A stretch of DNA of 64,000 nucleotides from Rhodospirillales bacterium (GCA_023898785.1 CP060239.1:558001-622000), one strand, 5' to 3'. Positions 16,498-25,114 are shown, counted from the stretch's first letter. Notes: generated from the letters alone by a model not told the origin. Program-made: numbers and translations.

Positions 16498-19416
16498 ATG
16501 TCCAAGGCGGCACAAGATTCATATTTTTGGCATTTGTCTGACCAAGAGCATCAATTCATAAAGAAATATCGTGGTTTAAACCGCCTAAAATGTGCGACTC
16601 TGCTCAAATACTACCAGATCGAGGGTCGTTTCCCTGAAAAATTCAGCGATATTCCTGATATTGGGCGTAAGATTTTATCTGAAAATCTGAAAGTTCCTGA
16701 TGATGTTGATCCTGACTATGATTACATGGATCGCACAGGGAAACGCTTACGGCAGAGTGTCCGCGAGTTTTTAGGAATACGGAATTCATTACCGGAAGAT
16801 TGGGAAACAGCACAATCCGACCTTGTTGAAGTTTGCTTTCAGGATTTTGATGCAGAAAACGCCTTGTCACAGCTTTTGAAGCAGTGGTTTCAAGATCGAA
16901 ATATAGAGCGTCCGACAGTTTTGCGCGAAGAGCGCATTCTCAATGCAGTGTCTGTAAACCTTGAAGAGCGCCGCAATCAACATATTGCCAATCTACTCTC
17001 TGATACACATCAGCAAAGTTTGGATGATTTACTCAAAACACAGACCGGCGAAACATCAGCTCTATTGGTTTTGTTGAAAGATGATCCGGGCAAACCGTGC
17101 CTGAGCAGTGTTTTCATTGAGTTATCCAAGCTGGAAAGTATTGATAATTTGTGCTTGCCACTGGATTTGTTCCCTGCCGATTGGCAAAAACTGCGTAAAA
17201 CATACCGTCAGCGCGCCACGCGAGAACCGGTGCGCGAACTTCGCCGTCATCCGGATCATATCCGCTATGCTCTTCTGGCTGCGTTTTGCATGGAACGGCG
17301 CGAAGAGATCCTGGATAATCTCACAGATTTACTGATCCAGATCGTCCATAAAATTCAGGTTAAGGCTGAGCGCAGAGTGACCAAAGAAATCGCAGGTGGT
17401 GTGCGTGAGGTGTCGGCCAAGAAAGCACTGCTCTTTAAAATAGCGCAAACTGCCATCGAAAATCCTGATGCAACCATTCGTGACGCTTTGTTTCCGATTA
17501 TCGGCGAAAACACATTCAATGATCTGGTCAAAGAATTCGAGGCCAGCAGTCCCTTTTACAATGAGCAAGTAGAGCTGGTGGCACGCAATTCTTACAAAAG
17601 CCATTACCGGCGGATGGTGCCGCCTATTCTAGAGGTTTTAAAATTTCGTTGTAATAATCAGCATCACAGGCCGGCGATTGATGCGATTACGATATTGAAA
17701 GACCTAAAATTCGGGCAGCGGGTATTGCGTGTTGATGTGCTGCCTATCTCCGGTATTGTTCCAAAATCTTTGCAGCCTCTTTTGATTGAGGACGGAAAGA
17801 TCAACCGAATCAGCTATGAAATCTGTGTTCTTCGCGCATTACGCAATGCTCTGCGTTGCCGTGAGATGTGGGTGGAAGGGGCGCGGCGCTATCGTAATCC
17901 GGATGAAGACGTGCCGCAGGACTTTGAAGAAAAAAGAACGGCTTATTATGAAGATTTGAGCCTGCCGATACGCTCAAATGATTTTATCACCAATCTCAGG
18001 TCGCGCATGGAAAAGGCTTTGCGAACATTAAACAGCGGCCTGTACAAAAATAACAAAGTGTTTATCAGGCTGCATGGCAAAAACCTGATTAAAGTCTCCC
18101 CTCTGGAACCACAGGCAGAGTCAGCATTTCTTAAACATCTGAAATCTCAAGTTATGATGCAGTGGCCAATGACAAGTTTACTGGACGTACTCAAAGAGGC
18201 TGATTGTCAGATCGGATTTACCAATCTTCTAAAAAGCTATGGTGATCGTGAGATTTTATCACGCGATGTTTTGCAAAAGCGTCTTTTACTCTGCCTTTAT
18301 GCCCTTGGGACAAATACAGGGTTGAAGCGCGTATTGGCCGGAGGCGCGGATGTGACACTTGATGAATTACGATACGTTAAGGAACGCTATGTGCATAAAG
18401 ATGGCTTGAAGGCTGCCATTGCCAAGATTGTTAATGCTACATTGCAAGTCAGACAATCACAAATCTGGGGTGAAAGCACAACATCATGCGCGTCTGATTC
18501 CAAAAAGCTTCATGCCTGGGATCAAAACCTGATGAGCGAATGGCATGTACGGTATAAAGGGCGGGGTGTGATGGTGTACTGGCATGTTGAAAAAAATTCT
18601 CTCTGTGTGCATTCACAGCTCAAACGCTGTTCTTCATCGGAAGTAAGCAGCATGATCGAAGGTGTTCTGCGGCACTGCACGGACATTGAGATTGATAAAC
18701 AATACGTGGATAGCCACGGGCAAAGCGAAGTGGCCTTTGCGTTTTGTGAGCTTTTGGGATTTTCACTAATGCCTCGTCTAAAAGCCATTGCCCAGCAAAA
18801 GCTCTATCTGCCTGATAATGATATGCGCTCTGAGCTTCATAATTTGCAGCCAATTCTCAAAAAACATCCGATAAACTGGGAGATGATTTCACAGCAATAC
18901 GACCAGATGGTGAAATTCGCCACAGCCTTACAAAAAGGAACGGCGAGCGCAGAATCTATTCTGAACCGTTTTACCCGCAATAACCGCCAGCATCCGACTT
19001 ACCAAGCTTTGGCGGAATTAGGGCGCGCCGTGAAAACCATCTTCTTATGCGAGTATCTGGATTCAGAAGAAACACGGCGTGAAATTCACGAAGCCCTCAA
19101 TGTAGTCGAGAATTGCAACAGTACCGTGGATTTTATTTTCTTTGCCAGAGGCAATGAAATTTCATCGAACCAGCTTGAGGCGCAGGAGCTTTCAATCTTG
19201 TCCCTGCATCTTTTGCAAGTTTGTTTGGTTTACGTCAACACCATCATGATTCAGCAAATATTGGCAGAACCGAAAATGATGAACAAAATGCGTGAAGAAG
19301 ATTTTCGTGCACTCACCCCTCTGATTTATGGACATATTACACCCTATGGCTCATTCGATCTGGACATGGATCAGAGATTGTTTCCAGAAAATGATAATTT
19401 GCTCATGGCAGCTTAA
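16498..19416 (+). CDS. tnpA: Tn3-family transposase
   Basis: A 972-residue transposase, normal length for the family. The N-terminal region (YFWHLSDQEHQFIKKYRGLN, RLKCATLLKYYQIEGRFP) is the DUF4158-type DNA-binding part; the C-terminal third is the DDE catalytic domain. Likely catalytic acids are Asp in CASDSKKLHAWD and Asp in YVDSHGQSEVAF, with the conserved LGRAVKTIFLCEYL near the end. CGGGAG about 12 bases before the ATG is a plausible ribosome site. It acts on the 36-bp ends to give replicative transposition. No frameshift is seen, so it may be active. Confidence 0.93.
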   Translation: MSKAAQDSYFWHLSDQEHQFIKKYRGLNRLKCATLLKYYQIEGRFPEKFSDIPDIGRKILSENLKVPDDVDPDYDYMDRTGKRLRQSVREFLGIRNSLPEDWETAQSDLVEVCFQDFDAENALSQLLKQWFQDRNIERPTVLREERILNAVSVNLEERRNQHIANLLSDTHQQSLDDLLKTQTGETSALLVLLKDDPGKPCLSSVFIELSKLESIDNLCLPLDLFPADWQKLRKTYRQRATREPVRELRRHPDHIRYALLAAFCMERREEILDNLTDLLIQIVHKIQVKAERRVTKEIAGGVREVSAKKALLFKIAQTAIENPDATIRDALFPIIGENTFNDLVKEFEASSPFYNEQVELVARNSYKSHYRRMVPPILEVLKFRCNNQHHRPAIDAITILKDLKFGQRVLRVDVLPISGIVPKSLQPLLIEDGKINRISYEICVLRALRNALRCREMWVEGARRYRNPDEDVPQDFEEKRTAYYEDLSLPIRSNDFITNLRSRMEKALRTLNSGLYKNNKVFIRLHGKNLIKVSPLEPQAESAFLKHLKSQVMMQWPMTSLLDVLKEADCQIGFTNLLKSYGDREILSRDVLQKRLLLCLYALGTNTGLKRVLAGGADVTLDELRYVKERYVHKDGLKAAIAKIVNATLQVRQSQIWGESTTSCASDSKKLHAWDQNLMSEWHVRYKGRGVMVYWHVEKNSLCVHSQLKRCSSSEVSSMIEGVLRHCTDIEIDKQYVDSHGQSEVAFAFCELLGFSLMPRLKAIAQQKLYLPDNDMRSELHNLQPILKKHPINWEMISQQYDQMVKFATALQKGTASAESILNRFTRNNRQHPTYQALAELGRAVKTIFLCEYLDSEETRREIHEALNVVENCNSTVDFIFFARGNEISSNQLEAQELSILSLHLLQVCLVYVNTIMIQQILAEPKMMNKMREEDFRALTPLIYGHITPYGSFDLDMDQRLFPENDNLLMAA

Positions 19417-19497
19417 AAACAGGAAAAATAGGGTCTATCCGTAAATCGCTGATTTTAACCGTTGGATTCCGGCAGTTTTAAACCTGCGTGACATAGA

Positions 19498-19523
19498 GCA
19501 AAATAGGGTGTACCCTAATTTGC
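19498..19523. promoter_or_regulatory. Resolvase-binding palindrome (part of res site) before tnpR
   Basis: An inverted repeat with 12-bp arms and one mismatch: GCAAAATAGGGT and ACCCTAATTTGC with a 2-bp centre, ending one base before the tnpR ATG. A related half, AAATAGGGT, lies at about 19427-19435. Together with the 108-base gap between tnpA and tnpR this fits a resolution site bound by the serine recombinase, which would also repress its own gene. No separate Shine-Dalgarno is visible. Confidence 0.6.
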
Positions 19524-19524
19524 T

Positions 19525-20106
19525 ATGAGCATTGCCGTTTATATCCGAGTTTCCACCCACTCACAAAAATCAGATAGCCAAAAAGCAGAAATATCACGTT
19601 GGCTGAAAGCGCATGGTCATGATTTGAGCGAGGTGATGTGGTACGAAGATCATGAAACAGGTACCACGATGAACCGCAAGGAATTTAATTTACTGACTGA
19701 AGCCGTTTTTGCCGGCGCGGTCAAAACGGTTGTGGTCTGGAAGCTGGATCGATTGGCGCGATCTATGAAAGAAGGGATCAACGTGCTTTCATCACTCTGT
19801 GAATCCGGTGTGCGCGTTGTATCCGTGACACAGCAGATTGATCTTTCCGGCACAGTTGGCCAGATGGTGGCAGGAGTCCTTTTCGGCATCGCCCAGATCG
19901 AGCATCAGCATATCAAAGAACGCCAAGCCGCAGGAATTGCAGTTGCTAAAGCAAAAGGTATTTACACCGGCCGCAAGAAAAACACAACTAAAGCCAAGCC
20001 CGAACGGGCTAAAACTTTAAAAGAACAGGGATTGACCCATGCTGAAATTGCGCAAGCACTCAACGTAACCATCCGAACGGTTGGGAATTATTTGAAAGAA
20101 GCATAG
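19525..20106 (+). CDS. tnpR: Serine resolvase
   Basis: A 193-residue serine recombinase that resolves the cointegrates made by the transposase. The catalytic Ser10 lies in YIRVSTHSQKSDSQ; conserved Arg-containing stretches VVWKLDRLARS and the helix GIAQIEHQHIKERQAAGIAVAKAKG follow. The C-terminus has a helix-turn-helix (LTHAEIAQALNVTIRTVGNYL). Start coincides with the edge of the res palindrome. It is in the same direction as tnpA. Confidence 0.93.
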   Translation: MSIAVYIRVSTHSQKSDSQKAEISRWLKAHGHDLSEVMWYEDHETGTTMNRKEFNLLTEAVFAGAVKTVVVWKLDRLARSMKEGINVLSSLCESGVRVVSVTQQIDLSGTVGQMVAGVLFGIAQIEHQHIKERQAAGIAVAKAKGIYTGRKKNTTKAKPERAKTLKEQGLTHAEIAQALNVTIRTVGNYLKEA

Positions 20107-20142
20107 CTGGGATCTATATGCTGCAAACGATAATTTTAGGTT

Positions 20143-20604
20143 CTAATCCAATTTTTTCCCTGAAATATTGTCTTTGAAACTAGCGTGGCATTCCACGGTT
20201 TTGACGATCATGGCGTGATAGGTGTCCAGTATATCCTTCATATTTTTTCCTGCCGCTATCCCGGCCAGTTTTGCCGCAAGATCGTGCACAGCCTGATCGC
20301 AGGCTTTAAACGCTTCCGAATCTTCGCCAAGGATGGAAAAAATACGTTTTAGTTCCGCTTCGCTTGGCGGCGGATGGTGCGCAATTCCCCGCGCGCTTTG
20401 TTCAATGGCCGTATAATCTTCCAGAATTATTGCATCTGTCAGATTTTTCAATTCGGCATTCAGCCCCTGCATAACCTCCTTCATGGTCATATTGCTTTCG
20501 CCATGATAGCCGTGGTGCGTATCATGGGGGCTGGCGGCATGCGCCGTCATTGGACCGCCCGTTAGGAAAGCCATAATGGCCAGCCCTGTCAGTCCCAGTT
20601 TCAT
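20143..20604 (-). CDS. Periplasmic cytochrome c-prime-like four-helix protein with degenerate haem site
   Basis: About 153 residues, starting at ATG 20604 (an in-frame ATG at 20613 adds three). A signal peptide (KLGLTGLAIMAFL, ending AHA-A) leads to a His-rich stretch (HDTHHGYHGE) and a helical domain. The end, MIVKTVECHASFK, sits where cytochrome c-prime and c556 proteins have their CxxCH haem site, but the first Cys is replaced by Thr. The protein may have lost covalent haem or bind metal otherwise. It is the last gene of the transposon's cargo operon, four bases inside the ATPase gene's end, and the assignment to this fold is by pattern only. Confidence 0.55.
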   Translation of the reverse strand: MKLGLTGLAIMAFLTGGPMTAHAASPHDTHHGYHGESNMTMKEVMQGLNAELKNLTDAIILEDYTAIEQSARGIAHHPPPSEAELKRIFSILGEDSEAFKACDQAVHDLAAKLAGIAAGKNMKDILDTYHAMIVKTVECHASFKDNISGKKLD

Positions 20605-20609
20605 AATTC

Positions 20610-21344
20610 TCATGTTTTTTCCTCCTGCTGTGTTTCCTGTTCGAGTTCCCCGTCGCGTAAATGAAAAATATGGTCGAAACGGTCATATATTTTTTCATCA
20701 TGCGTCACGGCGAGAATGGCTGCATCCTGCTCGGCTGCGACCTTTCGCAGCAAATCCATAACGATGCCCGCCCGCCCTGAATCAAGCGCCGCCGTGGGTT
20801 CGTCCGCAAGGATAATACGGGGCCTGTTGGCCAGAGCGCGGGCGATGGCTACACGCTGCGCTTCGCCGCCGGAGAGTTTGGCCGGAAAGGAATCCTTGCG
20901 GTGATCGACCTCCAGATAGGAAAGCAGTTCTTCCGCGCGATCTCTTGCCGCTGTTTTGTCATAGCCTGCCAGTTCGAGAACAAGGCCGACATTGTCCTGC
21001 GCGCTTAAAAACGGCAGCAAATTATGAAACTGAAAGATAAAGCCGATTTTTTCGAGCCGCAAAGCCCGTAAATCCGAACGCAGCCAGTGTCCGTCATACA
21101 CAACGTCGTCATCCAGAACCATGTATCCTTCATTCGGTTCCAGAATACAGCCAATTACATTGAGCAAGGTTGTTTTTCCCGATCCGCTCGGCCCCAGCAG
21201 GGCGACGACCTGCCCAGCCGAAACTTCGATGTCTATATTTTTCAGGGCGTCGACGCGGACGCTGCCTTCACCGAAATGTTTGCTGATCCCGTGCAGATGA
21301 ACGAGGGGGGATGACTCTGCTTTCTTATGATTGTTGTTCTTCAT
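20610..21344 (-). CDS. ABC transporter ATP-binding protein (LolD/MacB/DevA type)
   Basis: A 244-residue ABC ATPase. Walker A is GPSGSGKTT, the signature is LSGGEAQRVAIARAL, and Walker B is RIILADEPTAALD, with the switch His in AVTHD. The opening (LVHLHGISKHFGEGSVRVDALKNIDIEV) and the insertion-free length match ATPases that drive MacB- or DevC-like permeases. It follows the permease gene by nine bases and ends over the start of the periplasmic protein gene. Cargo of the Tn3 transposon; GC-richer than tnpA. Confidence 0.9.
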   Translation of the reverse strand: MKNNNHKKAESSPLVHLHGISKHFGEGSVRVDALKNIDIEVSAGQVVALLGPSGSGKTTLLNVIGCILEPNEGYMVLDDDVVYDGHWLRSDLRALRLEKIGFIFQFHNLLPFLSAQDNVGLVLELAGYDKTAARDRAEELLSYLEVDHRKDSFPAKLSGGEAQRVAIARALANRPRIILADEPTAALDSGRAGIVMDLLRKVAAEQDAAILAVTHDEKIYDRFDHIFHLRDGELEQETQQEEKT

Positions 21345-21353
21345 GGCCGCTAT

Positions 21354-22493
21354 TTACCCTCCCAACGCCGTCGCGGGATCGACCTTGAGCGCCAGCCGCA
21401 CGCCAAGACCGCTGGAGAGGATACAAACAATAAGAACGGCAGCGGCCAGCAGCAGGCCGTCCTCCGGCTGCAAAACTACGCGCCGGGGGAAGTAATCCTT
21501 GATGCTGACAATGAGCAGCGCCCCCAGCCCAAAACCGATAACGCCCATGGCCAGCGCCTGCTGCACGATCAGGCCGATGATCGTTTTGTCCGGCGCGCCG
21601 ATCAGCTTGAGCGTGGCAATCTCGCGGATTTTGTCCATGGTCATGGTGTAAATGATGAGGGAGATAATCACTGCCGAAACGATCAGCAGGATGGCGGTAA
21701 ACAGGCCGATCTGCTTGCGGGCCTTGTCCACGACCGAGCGGGTCAGGATGTTTTCCTGTTCCTGCTGGGTGGTGGCGGCAAAATGCTTCCACCGCTCTAC
21801 CGTATTGACGATTTCTTCCGCACTGGCCTGCGGTTTTAACCGGGCGATGACGGCATTGACCGTATCCATGTCGGCTGTGTCCGGCGCGTTGCCGCGCGCA
21901 ACTTCGCGGCGGGCGGCGGGCGGCGCCAGCTCGAATTGTAGTTCCTGCGAATCCAGCAGGCTCATATATATGACCGGATCGCCGCCGGAGGAGACCTGGC
22001 CGTCCGTAAGCCCGGCGACGGTAAAATGATTATCGCCAATTAAAACACGCTCGCCCGTTTTCAGCCCGGTCCGGCGGTCGGCGATTATCTCATAATGGCT
22101 GCGGGCGATAGCCCTGCCTTCTGTAATCCTGTCAGGCCCGCCCGGTCTTCCGGGTTCGTAACCAACGACATAAAGCCGTAATTTACCCGCCCCGTGGCGC
22201 GTTTCGATTGACTGGTATGTTACGGAACCCGCCGCCGCGACTCCGTGCAAACGCGCCACGGCTTCACGCGTATCGCCGGGAATACGGGAGGATTCCGCGA
22301 ACGGCCCCCGCGTACCGGCTTCAACCACCCAGATATTCGCCGCCGGCGTCCGCGCCAGAGTCAGCGCATCGTCAACCAAACCTCTGTAAATGCCGATCAT
22401 GGACAAAACAACCCCCAGCAGGAGGCTCAGCCCCGCGCAGGTCAGTATAAAACGACCCATGCTGTGCCTTATGTCGTGATAGGCGAGATTCAT
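21354..22493 (-). CDS. ABC transporter permease, FtsX/DevC-like
   Basis: A 379-residue permease with one N-terminal membrane helix (FILTCAGLSLLLGVVLSMIG, about residues 13-32), a large periplasmic domain (about 35-250) and three helices at the C-terminus including AILLIVSAVIISLIIYTMTMDKIREIATLKLIGAP, the FtsX-family core. Start at ATG 22493 is chosen because it gives the family's N-terminus; the frame is open further upstream over the adaptor gene. With the ATPase and the HlyD adaptor it would form a DevBCA- or MacAB-like tripartite exporter. Substrate unknown. Confidence 0.88.
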   Translation of the reverse strand: MNLAYHDIRHSMGRFILTCAGLSLLLGVVLSMIGIYRGLVDDALTLARTPAANIWVVEAGTRGPFAESSRIPGDTREAVARLHGVAAAGSVTYQSIETRHGAGKLRLYVVGYEPGRPGGPDRITEGRAIARSHYEIIADRRTGLKTGERVLIGDNHFTVAGLTDGQVSSGGDPVIYMSLLDSQELQFELAPPAARREVARGNAPDTADMDTVNAVIARLKPQASAEEIVNTVERWKHFAATTQQEQENILTRSVVDKARKQIGLFTAILLIVSAVIISLIIYTMTMDKIREIATLKLIGAPDKTIIGLIVQQALAMGVIGFGLGALLIVSIKDYFPRRVVLQPEDGLLLAAAVLIVCILSSGLGVRLALKVDPATALGG

Positions 22494-22494
22494 C

Positions 22495-23652
22495 TTACCG
22501 CTCTTTCCTGACGATGGCTCTGCGTCCTTCACGCAAGCCGCGTGCAAGGGCCGCAACAATATCTGTGCCGGCGTCGATGCCGCCTGTAACTTCCAGATAT
22601 CCATCCAGCGTTTTATGCCCGAATGTCACCGGAATGCGGCGCAGGCGCTTTTCCTGCACGGTCCAGACATACCCGCTTGTGCCATCAAAGCGTTCGACCG
22701 CCGTTTCCGGAACCAAAAGAGGCTTTTTTAAGATCGCTGTCTGCACAAAAATCTCAGCCTGTTCGCCCAGATGAAAATTTTCGGGGCAGCGTGTGCATGA
22801 AATATAGACGCGGCGCTCTTCGCTGACCCGGTCGCTTTCAATGTCGATGCGCGCGACCTTGCCTTCAAACGCCTCATGCGGCAAAGAGCGAAGGCGTACC
22901 CGCGCAGGCTGCCCGGCCCGGATAGCCCCGGCGCGGGCTTCGTCCACATAGCCTAGGACCCAGACCGTTGCGGGGTCGATTAATGTAAAAACAGTCTCGC
23001 CGGGCGCAATAACGGTTCCCTGTTCTTTATGCCTTTCGACAACCAGCGCATCATAGGGCGCTTTCAAAACATGGTGCGTGAGTAGCGTGGTTTCAAAATC
23101 ATATTGCGCCTGCGCTTCGGCAAGCTCGGCCTTCATCAGCAGGACATCGTTGCGGGCAATTTCCAGTTCCGCCGCGGCGACATCCTCATTCAACTGATCC
23201 TGTTCGGCTTCTTCTTCTCCGATGCTTCCGCGGGGAAGCAGCTCCTTGCTTCTTTTGTTGCTGACCTTGTGAAAATCCAGGGTGGATTGCAGCTTGGGAA
23301 TGGCGGCCTGCGCTTTTTTCAATCTGGACTCTGCGGACTGCACGGCTGCGGCGGCCAAAGCGGTTTTTGCCTCTTGCTCCGCGCTATGGAGCCGGGCAAG
23401 CACAGCGCCTTTTTCCACTCTGTCGCCCTGATCCGCGTTCAGTTCGACAAGGGCCGCGCCCACTTCGAAACCGACCGTCGAGAGGATTTTGGCTTCCACG
23501 GTGCCCAGCCCGTAAACTTCCACGGTCACATCTTCCTTTACCGGAGTGATATTAATGCTCAGCGGTTTGTTTTTTACAAAAAACACTGTTGCCGCTATGA
23601 CGGCCAGAATAGAAATCAGGGCAAGAAAGGCTTTGCGATTACGTTTGTTCAT
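22495..23652 (-). CDS. HlyD-family periplasmic adaptor (membrane fusion protein)
   Basis: A 385-residue adaptor with an N-terminal membrane anchor (FLALISILAVIAATVFFV), then a split biotinyl/lipoyl-like domain (VEVYGLGTVEAKILSTVGFEVG; KAPYDALVVERHKEQGTVIAPGE), a coiled-coil hairpin between them (about residues 95-185, KAQAAIPKLQSTLDFHK) and a beta-barrel domain. ATG 23652 is preferred over 23658 because AAGGAG then lies six bases upstream. It overlaps the end of the TetR gene, implying coupled translation. Links inner-membrane ABC permease to an outer-membrane channel encoded elsewhere. Confidence 0.9.
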   Translation of the reverse strand: MNKRNRKAFLALISILAVIAATVFFVKNKPLSINITPVKEDVTVEVYGLGTVEAKILSTVGFEVGAALVELNADQGDRVEKGAVLARLHSAEQEAKTALAAAAVQSAESRLKKAQAAIPKLQSTLDFHKVSNKRSKELLPRGSIGEEEAEQDQLNEDVAAAELEIARNDVLLMKAELAEAQAQYDFETTLLTHHVLKAPYDALVVERHKEQGTVIAPGETVFTLIDPATVWVLGYVDEARAGAIRAGQPARVRLRSLPHEAFEGKVARIDIESDRVSEERRVYISCTRCPENFHLGEQAEIFVQTAILKKPLLVPETAVERFDGTSGYVWTVQEKRLRRIPVTFGHKTLDGYLEVTGGIDAGTDIVAALARGLREGRRAIVRKER

Positions 23653-24292
23653 GCTCATCTCCTTTGCCTCCGGATGACGGCTCTTCCATCAAAAAGCGCA
23701 TTTGTATTGCAAACAGCCGTTCACCTTCGTCCACCAGAGGAAAATTTTTTCCACTTACCGACCATCGTACCGCCAGCCCTTGTATAAACCCCAGGACAAG
23801 ATAAGCACTGTCGACCGCAGGAACGTCACGGCTGAAAACGCCGCTTTCCTGACCCGAAGCGATAATATTCGTAATGCGATTGTGAAGTGCGCTCATAATT
23901 TTTAAAAAGGCCTGGCGCAACCCCTTATTGCCGGCGTGCAATTCGCGGGAGAATAAAATACCCGGCACAGCCGGAACGGTCTGGATAAACCGCAGTTGCG
24001 CCAGCACCAGATCACGTAATTGCTCGCGCTCGTCTTTTTCCGCACTAAAAGCCGCTTCCCATTTTTTTTTCATCGCCGTTTCGATATGAGCGGCCACAGC
24101 CAGCCAGAGAGCGTTCATGCTCGAAAAATGCTTAAAAACAGCCGGTTGACTAATCTCAACATTCCGGGCGATCATCGCCGCCGAAAGCCTATCCGGGCCG
24201 ACTTTGTCGGCAAGTTTCAACGCCGTTGAAACGATTTCACGTTTACGGTCTTCCGCTGGCTTACGCCCCTGTATATCTCTTTTGATAGCCAT
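23639..24292 (-). CDS. TetR-family transcriptional regulator
   Basis: A 217-residue regulator. The N-terminal helix-turn-helix (IVSTALKLADKVGPDRLSA, then ISQPAVFKHFSSMNALW) is TetR-like, and the C-terminal ligand domain is variable, with VPAVPGILFSRELH as in TetR regulators of exporters. It is first in the cargo operon and overlaps the adaptor gene. A long nested palindrome lies just upstream (24306-24353), a likely operator, so it probably represses its own operon until a ligand appears. Confidence 0.9.
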   Translation of the reverse strand: MAIKRDIQGRKPAEDRKREIVSTALKLADKVGPDRLSAAMIARNVEISQPAVFKHFSSMNALWLAVAAHIETAMKKKWEAAFSAEKDEREQLRDLVLAQLRFIQTVPAVPGILFSRELHAGNKGLRQAFLKIMSALHNRITNIIASGQESGVFSRDVPAVDSAYLVLGFIQGLAVRWSVSGKNFPLVDEGERLFAIQMRFLMEEPSSGGKGDEHEQT

Positions 24293-24305
24293 TTATAAAA
24301 TGTAA

Positions 24306-24353
24306 GCCTTAATATTGTTTGGTTAGTAACTAATAACTAACTTATATTAAGGC
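24306..24353. promoter_or_regulatory. Nested palindromic operator of the transposon's TetR operon
   Basis: Outer arms GCCTTAATAT (24306-24315) and ATATTAAGGC (24344-24353) are perfect 10-bp inverted repeats. Inside them are GTTAGT (24322-24327) and ACTAAC (24336-24341). The two pairs are nearly concentric, 14 bases before the TetR start. This is the size and position of a TetR operator that may bind two dimers; binding is inferred. Confidence 0.65.
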
Positions 24354-24449
24354 GTTTGAAAAGTCAAAAAGTATTTGTGTGGCGATCACATAACCTGCGA
24401 ACCATGTTTTAAGAGTAGGATTGTGGGAAATTTTTGAGAGTAACTGTGA

Positions 24450-24485
24450 TTTGGCCCCATTTGACAGCTACGCTCACTTTACCCC
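24450..24485 (-). repeat. Tn3-family terminal inverted repeat, right
   Basis: Exact 36-bp reverse complement of 16415-16450, followed by the second copy of the target duplication TATTA (24486-24490). The 24354-24449 stretch between operator and repeat shows no gene. Confidence 0.95.
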
Positions 24486-24634
24486 TATTAAGCGCAAAGA
24501 TAGAGACAGTTTCCGTTGTGTTTCTATCTGTTCAGGGTCAGCTTTCGTACTCACATAGCAAATATGTTCTGGTCGGACACCGTATCAAGACGTTGCATAT
24601 TGCATTGTTTTGTTTTTTTATAGGCACGTAAAAA
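24486..24634. other. Non-coding stretch between the transposon and the IS200 remnant
   Basis: About 150 bases that begin with the TATTA duplication and continue the interrupted sequence of 16258-16414. Neither side contains a supportable gene or a clear terminator; they probably were one intergenic region downstream of ratA. No left end of the IS5 copy is recognisable here. Confidence 0.4.
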
Positions 24635-25108
24635 CCAAGGGGCTTGCCCCGTGGATGGAGTGCGTCCAGTATCTTCTTCATGCGATTAAGGAAGCAAGGC
24701 CACTGTGCGTACAAATGCGAATACCATCTGGTTTTGACCAGCAAGTACCGGCGTAAAATTTTCAATGAAGGATCATTTGCCTATCTGCGGGAATTGATAA
24801 CGAGTTTTCATGAGATGTTGCCTGAGGTTGAAGTGTTGGAGATCAATCACGATGTTGATCATGTGCACCTGTTGTTATCAATTCCCCCCAAGATGCGTGT
24901 CAGTGATCAGGCCGTCTTATGAAGAAAAGGTTTGAGTATATGCGCAAAGCATATTGGGGCGCAGATGGCATATGGTCCGACGGTTATTTTGTCAGCACAG
25001 TGGGCATCGGTGAGAGTGTTATTAAGCGCTATATTCAAAACCAGGGAGAAGAAGATACTGGACAAGCGCAGCTTGAACTAAAGTGATACCACGGGCCTTG
25101 GCCCGTGG
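24635..25108 (+). mobile_element. IS200/IS605-family element, decayed
   Basis: Bounded by two imperfect hairpins of the kind these elements use as ends: CCAAGGGGCTTGCCCCGTGG at 24635-24654 and CCACGGGCCTTGGCCCGTGG at 25089-25108. Between them is a broken Y1 transposase gene. The element abuts the truncated IS5 transposase, whose N-terminal part it seems to have replaced. Exact cleavage sites cannot be placed by eye. Confidence 0.75.
24680..25086 (+). pseudogene. IS200-like Y1 transposase, frameshifted with internal deletion
   Basis: The first part (24680-24922) has the family start YKCEYHLVLTSKYRRKIF and the HUH motif HVHLLLSIPPKM, then leaves the frame after MRVSD. The remainder is found in another frame from 24919 (MKKRFEYMRKAYWG, SDGYFVSTVG, VIKRYIQNQGEED with the catalytic Tyr region). 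Against the family roughly 15-20 residues between the two parts are missing, so the enzyme cannot be made in one piece. Confidence 0.82.
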
Positions 25109-25114
25109 AGTTTT

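Larger units (their letters stand above)
16415..24485. mobile_element. Tn3-family transposon with ABC/HlyD exporter cargo
   Basis: A complete 8,071-bp transposon. The two ends are perfect 36-bp inverted repeats (16415-16450 and 24450-24485), starting GGGGTAAAGTGAGCGTAGC. Directly outside lie identical 5-bp copies of TATTA (16410-16414 and 24486-24490), the 5-bp target duplication expected for Tn3-family insertion. Inside are a Tn3 transposase, a serine resolvase with a resolution-like site, and on the opposite strand a TetR regulator, HlyD-type adaptor, FtsX-type permease, ABC ATPase and a small periplasmic protein. Perfect ends and duplication suggest a fairly recent, single-event insertion downstream of ratA. 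Confidence 0.93.

Noticed and set aside
24375..24395. A CRP-like motif (TGTGTGGCGATCACA) inside the right end of the transposon
   Set aside because: The half-sites are one base too close and the first half is imperfect; no reason to call it a real site.
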